A DNA stretch of 64,000 nucleotides from DASPMP01 sp035758925 (GTDB lineage: Bacteria > Gemmatimonadota > Gemmatimonadetes > Gemmatimonadales > Gemmatimonadaceae): the NCBI GenBank assembly GCA_035758925.1, contig DASTVV010000001.1, forward strand, positions 7,252 to 71,251, in the 5' to 3' direction. Of the stretch, positions 16,847 through 25,850 are shown in pieces. Both the position numbers and the translations under genes were made by a program. The notes below the pieces were generated by a model. That model searched no databases and had not been told where the DNA came from. It saw only the letters and a program-made list of their open reading frames with translations. Each line of letters starts with the position of its first letter. Position 1 is the stretch's first letter.

Positions 16847-18204
16847 TAGTACACTCTCCCCGTTCGGTACACCAGCGAAGTGGGAATTCTGGCCGCCCGC
16901 AATGACTCGTAAAGCGATGTGGCTTCTTCCGGCGTCTTGAACGCGCCGGCGTACACCCGCGCTGTGCCGTCGGACTGCAGTAACGCGTAGACAGGAATTC
17001 CACGCGTCTGGTAGGCCGAGACGCGCGACGCCACCGCGGAATCGGCCACGTCGCGCTCGACCAGCAACGCGTACGGGAACTTCTCGATCAGCGCCCGTCC
17101 CGCGTCGCTCGTCCCTCGAGCCCTCAACGTGTCCAACAGCGCCGCGGCTGAGGCGCTATCCGGATAGGCTCCGGCCACCACTCGAAACCAGGGTGTTTCT
17201 CGAATGAGAACCGGCGTGAAAGTGCCGGCGCGCAAACTAGCGCCGTTGCGCTGAAGCTCCAATAGCGCGCCAGCCTGCGTATTGAAGGTGACGAGCGCGA
17301 TTCCGAATGGGGATAACGACGCGGAATCCATTTTTGTGAGCAGTCCGAACGCGGGTGCCACCCGCAGGTTCTTGTCGGCGAGCGCCGCGTCTCTCGCAGC
17401 CGCCGCATTGGCACCAGCCGGCAGCACGTTCGCCGACTCGGCGTCGACGGCTGGACCGTTGCGCCGCCAGGGCGGAATGAAGTCGGACGAGGCCAGCGGG
17501 CGATAGGACAGCCAGATGCCGACCGCCGCGATGACGGCGGCGATCGTCACGCCGAGCGACGCGCCGACTCTCCACAGCGACCGCCTGGCGGCCTTGATGA
17601 CGTAGTGCGGGCGAACCGGCGTGAGCAACACGCGCAGCGCGCGCGATACACGGTCGGGTCCACGGACGCGTCCAAGCACGCGGGTGCTGGGCAGCAGGGG
17701 AGGGGCGTGCTCGCCCACCAGGACCGCGCCGTCCAGCTGGACCACGAGCGACTCCACGTCGCGCGCCGTCACACTCGCGGCGAGGATCAGCAGCCCGTTC
17801 TGTTGCCGGAAGTTCGCCGCCAGGCTCGACCAGCGGCGATTGGCCAGAATTGCGGATTCATCTCCCACGAACGTGCCGGTGGGAAGCATGAGCAGGTTGT
17901 CGGAGCCTTCCACGCGCCGCGCGATCTTGTCGAGCGATACGCCGTAGTCGAGCACGTCGGCCAGTCCGTGCGGATCGTCGGAGGGCGCGAGCGACTGCAG
18001 CAGGCCGGCGTCGCCAAGGAGATCGCCGATGGCAACCTTGCGTCGCCGTGCCTGGTGCCGCGCAATCCCGAGCGCGACGAGGGCCGTGGTCTCTTCATCG
18101 CCGCCCAGCACGGCGACGGCATTCAAGCGGTCGAGTTTCTCACCGAGGGCGCGCCCAGCCGCCTCCCAGTCGAATTCCGGCGGGGTAGGCGGCAACAGCG
18201 TCAA
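16846..18204 (-). CDS. Degenerate ParA/CpsD-like domain protein with TM segment and SPOR domain
   Basis: A 452-residue protein. Residues 20-190 follow the layout of a ParA/CpsD-like nucleotide-binding domain (AVAVLGGDEETTALVALG where the P-loop should be, VAIGDLLGD, HGLADVLDYG, LMLPTGTFVGDE, LLILAAS), but the glycine-lysine-serine P-loop is absent. A single membrane segment lies at about 215-235. The rest carries SPOR-like modules, the last at 370-450 with VYAGAFKTPEEATSLYESLR. SPOR domains bind denuded peptidoglycan glycans. It starts at TTG 18204 overlapping the previous stop (TTGA), with GAGGG upstream, and is followed directly by smc. A link between envelope and chromosome organisation is only inferred. 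Confidence 0.65.
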   Translation of the reverse strand: MTLLPPTPPEFDWEAAGRALGEKLDRLNAVAVLGGDEETTALVALGIARHQARRRKVAIGDLLGDAGLLQSLAPSDDPHGLADVLDYGVSLDKIARRVEGSDNLLMLPTGTFVGDESAILANRRWSSLAANFRQQNGLLILAASVTARDVESLVVQLDGAVLVGEHAPPLLPSTRVLGRVRGPDRVSRALRVLLTPVRPHYVIKAARRSLWRVGASLGVTIAAVIAAVGIWLSYRPLASSDFIPPWRRNGPAVDAESANVLPAGANAAAARDAALADKNLRVAPAFGLLTKMDSASLSPFGIALVTFNTQAGALLELQRNGASLRAGTFTPVLIRETPWFRVVAGAYPDSASAAALLDTLRARGTSDAGRALIEKFPYALLVERDVADSAVASRVSAYQTRGIPVYALLQSDGTARVYAGAFKTPEEATSLYESLRAARIPTSLVYRTGRVY

Positions 18205-19643
18205 GGGGTGCCCTCGTAAACCCAGTAAGAGTGTCCGGAGTCCTTGCCTGCCTTCTCGGCTTCTTCCTTGGTGAGGAACGGCCCGAGAACGACACGATAG
18301 ATCGTGGAGCCATCACGCGTCGTGGTGACGACATGCGCTGCTTCGCCACCGACGCGAATGCGTGCCGCCAGCTCCTTGGCGCGATCGTCCGTGAGGAACG
18401 CCGCGAACGACACGATGTAGCCCTTGGGCGCGGTCGAGTCCGCGACCGCCGCGGACGAATCCCGAACGGTGAGCGTGTCGATCTTGAGCGAGTCGCGCAC
18501 GACGCTGTCGAAGCGAACCGGCTCGTCGAGACTGGCCGCGCGCGGCCGGAATCCATCCCACAGGAAGGGATACCAGTAGTCGTCGGCCCCGCCGCGGATG
18601 CGGCGGCGCGGCTTGAGCGTTTCGCCGTCCACCACGACCACGTCCGAACCGCTCGCGATGACCACGCCGCCATCGTACCCAACGAACGGGAGGTCGTCGC
18701 GCCAGTCGCTCTTGAGGCCGCCGATGACACGCTCCGTGCCTACCGCGATGACCCAGAGGGAATCGCGTCCCGCCGCGCGAGCGAGCAGGTACCGGCCGAA
18801 CGGATCGATCCTGAGATCCTCTGCCTTGCCGGGAAGCTTGAACTCCCCCGTCACCTTGTCACGATACCGATCCACGACGGCAATCTTGTCGCGCGAATCG
18901 GTGAGCACGAAGATGCGGTCTCCGCTCGGCGTCGACGCCATCACCGTGATCGGCTCATCGAACGGAACGGGTGGCGCCCAGTCGAGTGTACGCGTGCGCA
19001 GTACGACGAGACCCGAGTCGACAGCGACGTAAAGGCGATCCGCGAGTTGCGTGCGGACCGTCTGTGCTGCGACGGGGAAGGCCACCGAATCGAGAATCTT
19101 CTTTTCGGGCGGGAAGACCTTGATCAGCCTCGTGTTCGCGCCAGCGCCAACCGCGACCAGCGCGGCGCCGTCGGGCTGCGGGAAGACCGTGGTTGCCGGT
19201 TGCGGCGGCTTGTACGACCAGTCGCCCGCTGGCGTCATGCGAACGACGTCTCCGTTGGCGCCGATGCCGAACACGGCGCTGCCGTTCGCCGAGGCGAGGC
19301 CCCGAAGCTTCTGCTTCGATGCGACCGTGATGGTGCCCAGCCGCAGTTCCAGCAGGACCGGGCGCCCGCGGTTGTCCTCGTAGGCGACGCGGCCGCCCTC
19401 GTCGTCGAACGCGAGGACGTGGGCCGGCGTTGGGGCAGGATCCGCCGAGCGCCATACCGCGGAATCGACCTTGGGATACGCGTACACGCGGGGTGCCCCG
19501 CCTGCGCGGGGCACCCGCAGCACGAGCGCCTGCGGGCCACCGATCCCTACCGACGGCGACCCCGCTTGCGTACTCGAACCGACGTTGCGATCGGAGCGGC
19601 CACAGGCCGCGACGACGATCGCGACGAGAAGCCAGCGAATCAG
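18201..19643 (-). CDS. Beta-propeller lipoprotein with C-terminal SPOR domain
   Basis: About 480 residues. The start is uncertain: CTG at 19643 overlaps the previous stop as CTGA and gives a clean lipoprotein signal ending VAIVVAAC; GTG 19664 would add seven residues. Residues 35-370 contain repeated propeller-like blades (YPKVDSAVW, DDEGGRVAYEDNRG, MASTPSGDRIFVLTD, IDPFGRYLLARAAG, VVIASGSDVVVVDG). The last 80 residues are a SPOR domain (GYIVSFAAFLTDDRAKELA, VVLGPFLTKEEAEKAG). It is probably an outer- or inner-leaflet periplasmic lipoprotein that binds peptidoglycan. It sits in an overlapping operon with the second SPOR gene and smc. Confidence 0.7.
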   Translation of the reverse strand: MIRWLLVAIVVAACGRSDRNVGSSTQAGSPSVGIGGPQALVLRVPRAGGAPRVYAYPKVDSAVWRSADPAPTPAHVLAFDDEGGRVAYEDNRGRPVLLELRLGTITVASKQKLRGLASANGSAVFGIGANGDVVRMTPAGDWSYKPPQPATTVFPQPDGAALVAVGAGANTRLIKVFPPEKKILDSVAFPVAAQTVRTQLADRLYVAVDSGLVVLRTRTLDWAPPVPFDEPITVMASTPSGDRIFVLTDSRDKIAVVDRYRDKVTGEFKLPGKAEDLRIDPFGRYLLARAAGRDSLWVIAVGTERVIGGLKSDWRDDLPFVGYDGGVVIASGSDVVVVDGETLKPRRRIRGGADDYWYPFLWDGFRPRAASLDEPVRFDSVVRDSLKIDTLTVRDSSAAVADSTAPKGYIVSFAAFLTDDRAKELAARIRVGGEAAHVVTTTRDGSTIYRVVLGPFLTKEEAEKAGKDSGHSYWVYEGTP

Positions 19644-22600
19644 AACGAGGGCCAGAGGGACCACGTCCAGAATCCGCGCTTGCCGCCCGGCTGATCGAGC
19701 GGCACCGCGTAGTCCCACCGCAGCAGCGCGTAGTTGAACAGGTTCAACCGCAGGCCGAATCCATAGCTGCGCAGCGGATAGCGCTGCGTCTTTCCGTCGT
19801 AATCGGCGGGGCGTCCGCCGTACACGTGCTGATTCTTCGACCACGCCATGCCTGCATCATAGAAGAACAGGCCTTCGAGCGGAGGCAGCGTGATGGGGAG
19901 CAGGCCAAGCTCGACGCGCCGGATGAGCGGGAACCGCAGCTCCGCGTTCGCCACGGCCACACGACTGCCCAGCAGCTGGATGGCGCTGCAGTTCACGCTC
20001 GATGCGCCGACGATGGGGCAGGTGAGGAAGAGCGAGTTGTTGCGATCGTAGCCGCGGATGTAGTCCGGACGCGCGATGTACTTCATGAACTGCGTCTCGT
20101 CCGGACCGACGGACATGTTGGTGTAGAGACGCGTGGCCAGCGTCAGGTAGTTGAAGATGATGGGGTCGTACCGCCGGTAGTCGGCGAGATACTCCATCCA
20201 GTTGAGACCACCAACCACTGGACTGACCTGGAACCGATAGCGCCGGCCGATGATGGGTCCGGTGTAGCCGAACAGGGTGTTGTCCGACACGTACGCCAGG
20301 TGCGCCTCGCCGTAGTTGAGCGGCGAAAGTCTCTTGATGCTGTCCTGAGCGAACTCGGTGGCCGAGGTCCGGTTGTGGATCCTGCGGTTCAGGAAGATGC
20401 TCTGGCGGCCGATGTTGCTCAGGCCACCGCCCAGTTCGAATCGCGTGAACCGGTTGAGGGGATACGACATGCCGCCCTGCGCCTGGCGAGCGGCGTAGAT
20501 CGTGATCTCCTGCCGCTCCACCTGGACCTTGTCGCTGTCGGGCGGCGACAGCTCGTCGTTGGAGAGGAAGTAGTACGGGAACTGCGAGAACGCCGCGTTG
20601 TACTGCCGGCGCTGTCCGACGTTCGCGTAACCCAGATACAGCTGGGCTTCGCTGATGCGACCATTGAGCTGACCGGACACCGCCAGTCGATGATTACCCA
20701 GCATGTCGCTGAGAATGACCGTCGTGCCGCCGAACATGTTGTTGCCGTAGCTGTCCGGCGCGTAGCCAATGCTCGGGCGCGCGACGTAGTCGGGCTGGAA
20801 GCGGATCCGATACTTGGTGTCCGAGAACTTGGCGGTGTCCGGCAGCGCCATGTCTGCGCTGTCGAGCAGCGCCGCGATCGAGACGTTGCGACGACCACCC
20901 GACGGCGTAGCCGCCGACAGCGAGTCGATCTTGATGGTCGTGTCGACTTCGGTGGTATCGGGCGCCGGCGTGAATCCGTTCGCCGTCGCGACCTGCGTGG
21001 GCTGCGTCTTGGGCGCGCGATACGGCGCCTTCTTCAGTGAGCGCGGGTTGCTCACCTGCCAGATGGTATAGTCGCCGTCGTCGTAATACGTGAACGCCAG
21101 CCGATCGGCGCCATGCGCCCAGGTGATCGCCGGGCTGTATTCCGTGATGGCGGAGATCGCGCCAACGACGTTCGTCAGCTGGTAGTGCTCAGCGGCGACG
21201 AAGTCGTACAGGAACACGTTGGCGATCCCGGTACGGTCGGAGATGAACGCGACCGACTTGCCGTCCGGAGCCCACTGCGGATTGGTGTTGAGGCCATCCT
21301 GGTTCGGGATGACTTTCACCGTGCCGCTATCCAGGTCGTAGACCGCGATGCGCCAGTGCGGCAGGCGGAGCAGGGCCAGGTTGGCGTCGGGCCCGCGATC
21401 CGACGCGAAAGCGATCGAGTGCCCGTCCGGCGACCACGATGGCTGCAGATCGCCGTACGCGTCGTCCGTGAGACGACGGAAGTTGTCCCCGTTGGCGTCC
21501 ACGACATACAGATCGGTGATGCCACCCCGGTTGCCGCTGAATACCAGCCGCTTGCCGTCAGGCGACCAGCTGGGGCCGGTGATGCCCTCGAGCTTGAGAT
21601 CGAAGCGCTTTTTCGCCTTCCGCGACTTCACGTCCAGCAGGTACAGGACGTCACGCCCCTCGTGCTGGGCGGTGAAGGCCAGCGTCTTGCCGTCGGGTGA
21701 GAACGTGCTCTGGGAATAGAGCAGGCGCAGCTCTTCAAAGTTGGGATCGAAGGTGCTCTTGACCAGGCGCTTGATGCGCTTGCCGGTTTCGGCGTCGCCG
21801 AGCCAGAGATCGATGAAGACTTCGCCGCGCGAGAATCGCCCGTTCGACAGGAACGCGATGAACTTGCCGTCCGGTGAGAGCGAGGGCGCCAGGAAGATCT
21901 CGCCGCCGCTGCGCCGGGACGTGAGAAGTGGCTGAGCGAACTTGCGCGGCCGATCCAGCGAAGCGACCTGCGGCAGGTGCTTGGTCTGCATCGCTTCCTT
22001 CCACTCGTCGCCCAGGTCATCGAGCGAAATGCCGAGCTCGCGCTTGAATGCGCGCTCGACGCCGACGCTGGGCACGGCGTTCATGATCTGTCCGACCGCC
22101 TCGTCACCCCAGCGCTGACCCACGTACGTCCAGAAGGCGTGGCCGAAGCGGTACGGGAAGTACCGTTCCGGGTACTCGGTCATCTGCTTGGTATTCGGGA
22201 GCTTGCCGTTGAGCGCGGCGTCACGCAGCCACGCGTCCGTCAGCGGCAGGCTCGGACCGATCGACAGATACTCCGCCATGCCCTCGGCGAACCAGAGTGG
22301 CGGATAGTTTTGCGCCAGGTTCTGGAGGCCGCTGCCGGCCTTGCCGCGGGCGAAAATGTCGTACTGGAACGCGTGCACCATCTCGTGTGTGAGCACGTGT
22401 TCGAAGCTGCGGTAGTCACCCGTGAAGTTCAGGAGCATCCGGTGCCGCAGCGCTTCCGTGACGCCACCCGTCCCTTCGCCGAGGTCGCCGGTGACGTTGT
22501 TCTGACCGAAATCCGTCCGGGACGAGAAGAGCACGATGGGCTTCTTCTCGCGGAACTGGTGGTCCAGGATGCGCGACAGACGCGCGTACGATCGTTCCGC

Positions 22601-22816
22601 CATCCGGGCCGCGTCCTGCGCGGCCGCTGCCTCTTCGGGATAGTAGTAGATGAGGAAGTGTTCAGTCTCCTTCTGGCGCCACTCGAACCGGTCGTACTGC
22701 ACCTGGTTCTGGCCGAAGTATCCCTGTGCGCCAGCCGGCGCCGCGGCAACCGAAGCCGTCAGAACCGCAGCGGCCACCGTGAGGCCGCTCCCAGCCCATC
22801 TCCTGCTTTCCTTCAC
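19640..22816 (-). CDS. Secreted fusion: HExxH metallopeptidase, TolB-like propeller, Omp85-like beta-barrel
   Basis: A 1058-residue exported protein. GTG 22816 is chosen because GGGAGAAG lies upstream and a signal peptide follows (cleavage near PAGAQ). Residues 45-270 are a peptidase MA-like gluzincin domain with HEMVH (144-148) and the third ligand in FAEGMAEYL (about 178-182). Residues 290-600 hold PD40/WD40-like TolB blades (SLSPDGKFIAFLS, TFSPDGKTLAFT, SWSPDGKRLVFSG, SWSPDGHSIAFAS, QWAPDGKSVAFIS). Residues 680-1058 form an Omp85/surface-antigen-like barrel ending in the outer-membrane signature phenylalanine (WSLWPSF). The role may be surface or periplasmic proteolysis tethered to the outer membrane. 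It is preceded by rsfS and overlaps the next gene. Confidence 0.8.
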   Translation of the reverse strand: MKESRRWAGSGLTVAAAVLTASVAAAPAGAQGYFGQNQVQYDRFEWRQKETEHFLIYYYPEEAAAAQDAARMAERSYARLSRILDHQFREKKPIVLFSSRTDFGQNNVTGDLGEGTGGVTEALRHRMLLNFTGDYRSFEHVLTHEMVHAFQYDIFARGKAGSGLQNLAQNYPPLWFAEGMAEYLSIGPSLPLTDAWLRDAALNGKLPNTKQMTEYPERYFPYRFGHAFWTYVGQRWGDEAVGQIMNAVPSVGVERAFKRELGISLDDLGDEWKEAMQTKHLPQVASLDRPRKFAQPLLTSRRSGGEIFLAPSLSPDGKFIAFLSNGRFSRGEVFIDLWLGDAETGKRIKRLVKSTFDPNFEELRLLYSQSTFSPDGKTLAFTAQHEGRDVLYLLDVKSRKAKKRFDLKLEGITGPSWSPDGKRLVFSGNRGGITDLYVVDANGDNFRRLTDDAYGDLQPSWSPDGHSIAFASDRGPDANLALLRLPHWRIAVYDLDSGTVKVIPNQDGLNTNPQWAPDGKSVAFISDRTGIANVFLYDFVAAEHYQLTNVVGAISAITEYSPAITWAHGADRLAFTYYDDGDYTIWQVSNPRSLKKAPYRAPKTQPTQVATANGFTPAPDTTEVDTTIKIDSLSAATPSGGRRNVSIAALLDSADMALPDTAKFSDTKYRIRFQPDYVARPSIGYAPDSYGNNMFGGTTVILSDMLGNHRLAVSGQLNGRISEAQLYLGYANVGQRRQYNAAFSQFPYYFLSNDELSPPDSDKVQVERQEITIYAARQAQGGMSYPLNRFTRFELGGGLSNIGRQSIFLNRRIHNRTSATEFAQDSIKRLSPLNYGEAHLAYVSDNTLFGYTGPIIGRRYRFQVSPVVGGLNWMEYLADYRRYDPIIFNYLTLATRLYTNMSVGPDETQFMKYIARPDYIRGYDRNNSLFLTCPIVGASSVNCSAIQLLGSRVAVANAELRFPLIRRVELGLLPITLPPLEGLFFYDAGMAWSKNQHVYGGRPADYDGKTQRYPLRSYGFGLRLNLFNYALLRWDYAVPLDQPGGKRGFWTWSLWPSF

Positions 22817-22845
22817 GTCACTTCTCCCGCGACTGTACGACACCA

Positions 22846-23247
22846 TCATGGCCTCACCCGCGCCGGTTGCGCGGTGATCGGCACCACCTCCGCGTCGCTC
22901 CAGAGCCGCTCCAATTGATAGAAGCTGCGCAGCGATGGGTGGAATAGATGCACAACGAAATCCACGTAATCGAGTAATACCCAGCGGCCCTGCGTCAAAC
23001 CCTCCACATGATGTGGCGCAGCACCGTCTTTCTTCAAGGCTTCCTGGACGTGCTCACCGAGCGCCCGTACGTGCGTGTCGGACGTCCCACTGGCAATCAC
23101 GAAAAAATCAGTCATGTCCGACACGCCCTTGAGGCTAAGGAGCACGACGTCGTTCGCTTTGTTGTCCAGCAACGTCGCTGCCGCGCGTTGCGCGAGCTCC
23201 GCGACGGCCGGAGACTGATGGTCAGGCCGGGTCGATGGAGAAGCCAC
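22846..23247 (-). CDS. rsfS: Ribosomal silencing factor RsfS
   Basis: A 133-residue RsfS/Iojap protein, which binds L14 and blocks subunit joining during slow growth. Diagnostic segments are DVVLLSLKGVSDMTDFFVIASGTS, HHVEGLTQGRWVLLDYVDFVVHLFHP and FYQLERLW. It starts with GTG 23247. It heads the operon leading to smc; the peptidase fusion begins 30 bases after its stop. Upstream lie two copies of a 20-base repeat with TACAAT hexamers. Confidence 0.9.
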   Translation of the reverse strand: MASPSTRPDHQSPAVAELAQRAAATLLDNKANDVVLLSLKGVSDMTDFFVIASGTSDTHVRALGEHVQEALKKDGAAPHHVEGLTQGRWVLLDYVDFVVHLFHPSLRSFYQLERLWSDAEVVPITAQPARVRP

Positions 23248-23252
23248 TATTT

Positions 23253-23293
23253 ACGGATTGTAGCGCACGTACAACGGATTGTAGCGCACGTAC
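23253..23293 (-). repeat. Tandem 20-bp direct repeat before rsfS, with TACAAT hexamers
   Basis: ACGGATTGTAGCGCACGTAC occurs twice (23253-23272 and 23274-23293), one base apart. On the minus strand each copy contains TACAAT, a good -10 hexamer, 10-30 bases from the rsfS start, so they could be duplicated promoters or an operator pair. A matching -35 is not evident. The rest of the gap to rplI (to 23390) shows nothing. Confidence 0.6.
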
Positions 23294-23390
23294 CGAACCG
23301 ACGCACGTCCAGACCGGGTCCCTGGGGGGCTCCAGCCTGCCGTGCGCCGGGACGCGCACATTACATGCGACAACCATTCCATTCCGTACA

Positions 23391-23834
23391 CTACTGCTTG
23401 ATTACCCAGACCTTGATCTCCGGTTTCACGTCCGCGTGCAGCCGGACGGGCACGCGGAAGACGCCGAGGGTCTTGAGGGGTTCGTGCAGGTCGATCTGGC
23501 GCTTCTCGATCTCGAACCCCTGTGTCTCGAGTTGATGCGAGATGTCCGACGCCGTGACCGACCCGAACAACTTGCCTTCCTCGCCCACACGGGCCGAGAA
23601 GGTGAGGGACACCTGCTCGAGCTTCTGGGCGAGCGTCTGGGCGGCATTGCGACGCTCGTTCTCCGCCGCCTCGAGCCGTTCCTTTTCCTGGGCGATGCGC
23701 CTCAGGTTGCCCGGCGTGGCCTCGAACGCGACCCCGCGCGGAAGCAGGAAGTTGCGCGCGTAGCCGTTCGAGACTTTCACGACATCACCCGGCTTCCCGA
23801 GGTTCTCGACGGCCTGTCGAAGGATGACTTCCAT
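23391..23834 (-). CDS. rplI: 50S ribosomal protein L9
   Basis: A 147-residue L9. The N-terminal RNA-binding domain begins MEVILRQAVENLGKPGDVVKVSNGYARNFLLPRG, then comes the long connecting helix (about 40-75) and the C-terminal domain with LFGSVTASDI. It is the last gene of the rpsF-rpsR-DUF2232-rplI cluster, 29 bases after the membrane protein. Confidence 0.96.
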   Translation of the reverse strand: MEVILRQAVENLGKPGDVVKVSNGYARNFLLPRGVAFEATPGNLRRIAQEKERLEAAENERRNAAQTLAQKLEQVSLTFSARVGEEGKLFGSVTASDISHQLETQGFEIEKRQIDLHEPLKTLGVFRVPVRLHADVKPEIKVWVIKQ

Positions 23835-23863
23835 GGTAGTGAAGGAGAAATGTTAGAGGTCGA

Positions 23864-24958
23864 TTACGTCGTTGAGCGGGCCCTGCGGCGCCAGTCGGCC
23901 CAGGTGTCACCCAGGCCAAGCCCGAAAGCCGCGACGGCGAGCAGCAGGAATCCCAGGATGGCAATGGCGTTGAGTACCGGCCACCACAGCATCGCGAATC
24001 CGATGGTTGCCGTGGTCGCCAGTGCACCCGGGGCAGTGAACCAGCTCAGGACGCCGAGCCCGCGCAAAGCATAAAGGGCTCCGAAAAACACGAGCAGGTT
24101 GCGGCCGACCACTCGAACGGACGCCAGCGTGGGCAGAAACACGATGACCAGGCCCACGATCAGGCCCCAGACGAGTTGGTCGTTGAAGCGGAATTCGCGC
24201 AGCGGCCCGAGCGGCGGGCCCAGTCGGGCTCGCGCCAGGCGGTGGTAGATGGCCCATGCGGCCGCGAGCGCGGCGAGCGACTCGAGCGCCAGGAGCGACG
24301 GGTACAAGCTGTCGCCGAGATCCGCGATCATCTTGAGCAGTCGCTCCGTCTGCGCCGGGAATTCGGCGAGCTCCGGCCGTTGCGACAGGATCCAACTCCA
24401 CTGCTGCGGATACTGTTGGATCATGGCGTTCAGGATCGTCATGCTTTCGCTGTTCCGGCGGCCGAGCTCTTCCGTGACAGCGTGAGTCATGTGCGACCCG
24501 GAGACCGGTCCCATGGCGCTCATGATGAGCGCCAGTCCAAGCGACACGACGAGCGCCGTGAGAGCACGCGGGAAGAACGGTCGTCTCGCCCCGAACAGGC
24601 AAACGAGGCCGAACGATCCCGCGAGCACGAGACTCCAGCCGCGCGCCAGATTATGGAACGCGTCGCTCGTTCGCGGCGCCTGCAGCGTCATGAGCGTGGC
24701 GAGAAGTACAAAGGCCAGCGCGAGCAGCGCGCGTCCCCCGGCCCACCAACCCACGAGCGCGCACGCGGCGAGCGCCGGCACCAGCAGCAGCATTGGCTGG
24801 TCGATCGGCACGAGCGCCCTGAGCTGCGGTACGCTGGGCAGGATCAGAAAGACGACCAGGCCCAGGATCAGCTTGCCCCAGCCACGCTCGCCCGGCGGGG
24901 CGCTCGTAGCCGGTCTGCTGGCTGACGCGGGTGCGACGGTCGGCTGGGGGTGCGTCAC
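23864..24958 (-). CDS. DUF2232 polytopic membrane protein
   Basis: A 364-residue protein with about eight hydrophobic segments and a polar central loop (about 160-215). Membrane proteins of the DUF2232 (YybS) family commonly lie between rpsR and rplI, exactly as here, and this supports the call more than sequence motifs do. Function is unknown. GTG start at 24958, 4 bases after the rpsR stop, indicating cotranscription and probable coupling. Confidence 0.7.
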   Translation of the reverse strand: MTHPQPTVAPASASRPATSAPPGERGWGKLILGLVVFLILPSVPQLRALVPIDQPMLLLVPALAACALVGWWAGGRALLALAFVLLATLMTLQAPRTSDAFHNLARGWSLVLAGSFGLVCLFGARRPFFPRALTALVVSLGLALIMSAMGPVSGSHMTHAVTEELGRRNSESMTILNAMIQQYPQQWSWILSQRPELAEFPAQTERLLKMIADLGDSLYPSLLALESLAALAAAWAIYHRLARARLGPPLGPLREFRFNDQLVWGLIVGLVIVFLPTLASVRVVGRNLLVFFGALYALRGLGVLSWFTAPGALATTATIGFAMLWWPVLNAIAILGFLLLAVAAFGLGLGDTWADWRRRARSTT

Positions 24959-24962
24959 TCGA

Positions 24963-25184
24963 CTAGCTCTGCATTCCGCGGACGTACGGGATCAGCGCGA
25001 GATACCTGGCGCGCTTGATGGCGTTGGACAACTGCCGCTGATGCCGCGAGCACGTTCCGCTCAGGCGGCTGGGCAGGATCTTGCCGTGGTCCGTGATGAA
25101 GCGGCCGAGCGTGCGATCATCCTTGTAGTCGATGAAGTGCACGCGCGTCTCGCAGAACGGGCACGATTTCATGGGTCTGCGCAT
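24963..25184 (-). CDS. rpsR: 30S ribosomal protein S18
   Basis: A 73-residue S18 with MRRPMKSCPFCETRVHFIDY at the start and LPSRLSGTCSRHQRQLSNAIKRARYLALIPY, the family hallmark. Cysteines at CPFC and a third at GTC suggest the zinc-binding (C+) form. GTG 25187 directly before the ATG is an alternative start; the GAGGAG site overlaps the end of rpsF. Binds 16S rRNA together with S6. Confidence 0.95.
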   Translation of the reverse strand: MRRPMKSCPFCETRVHFIDYKDDRTLGRFITDHGKILPSRLSGTCSRHQRQLSNAIKRARYLALIPYVRGMQS

Positions 25185-25190
25185 CACGGT

Positions 25191-25556
25191 CTACTCCTCG
25201 TCGTCGTCGTCGTCGGTCTCGCGCCGCGCGGCCGCGGCGAGCTGCTCCTCGGTCAGCTCGGGCGCGCCGAGCTCGCGATCGTGGAGCGTGAGCAGGTGAC
25301 GGACAAGTCCGTCGTCGAGCTTGAGCGCCCGCTCGTATTCCGGCAACGCCTTGGCGTCCGCCGAGTAGCGGGCAATGACGTAATAGCCCTGTTCCTTGCG
25401 GCCGATGGGGTACGCCAGTTGACGACGGCCCCAGTGGTCAACTTTCAAGTCGCCCGGATTTCCGAGCAGCGAGTGAAAGCGCTCGAGGCGCTCGGTGATG
25501 GCGGGATCTTCGAGTCCAGCGTCGAAGATGTATACCGCCTCGTATTGCCGAAGCAC
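25191..25556 (-). CDS. rpsF: 30S ribosomal protein S6
   Basis: A 121-residue S6: YEAVYIFDAGLEDPAITERLERF at the beginning, LAYPIGRKEQGYYVIARYSA in the middle, and an acidic C-terminal tail (D/E run) as is common. GTG start at 25556 with GGGAGGT seven bases upstream. It heads the S6-S18-DUF2232-L9 operon; an ssb gene, often placed between S6 and S18, is absent. Confidence 0.95.
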   Translation of the reverse strand: MLRQYEAVYIFDAGLEDPAITERLERFHSLLGNPGDLKVDHWGRRQLAYPIGRKEQGYYVIARYSADAKALPEYERALKLDDGLVRHLLTLHDRELGAPELTEEQLAAAARRETDDDDDEE

Positions 25557-25718
25557 GTGGAACCTCCCTTTGGTCGAGTCAGCCCCACGCCGGTTCGGGC
25601 GAGGGGAGGGTGAATGTGAAGGGCTAAGTCTAGCTCGGTGTGCGGCTTAGGGGAAGAGTGTATGCAATACGGCGGAACAGGAATACGAGCAACGACGGAG
25701 AGGGAATAACGAGAAAGA

Positions 25719-25837
25719 ACGGAATGGGAGATAGGGATGGGAATGGGCATCGAGTCGAGTCCGTAGCGAGCCCATTCCCATCTCCCATTCCCATTCCGCA
25801 GTTGGATTCAATCCATTCCCATTTCCCATTCCGTTGT
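25719..25837. repeat. Intergenic inverted repeat, GGGAATGG units, with an extra right arm
   Basis: The left arm ACGGAATGGGAGATAGGGA and following GATGGGAATGGG pair with CCCATTCCCATCTCCCATTC and CCATTCCG. The spacer around 25750-25770 includes a GCATCGAGTCGAGTCC turn. A second copy of the right arm (25811-25837) lies just before ychF. It fills most of the 294-base gap between rpsF (divergent) and ychF, so it lies in the ychF leader. Nothing else is recognised in the gap. Confidence 0.8.
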
Positions 25838-25850
25838 TAGGGTTCGCGCC

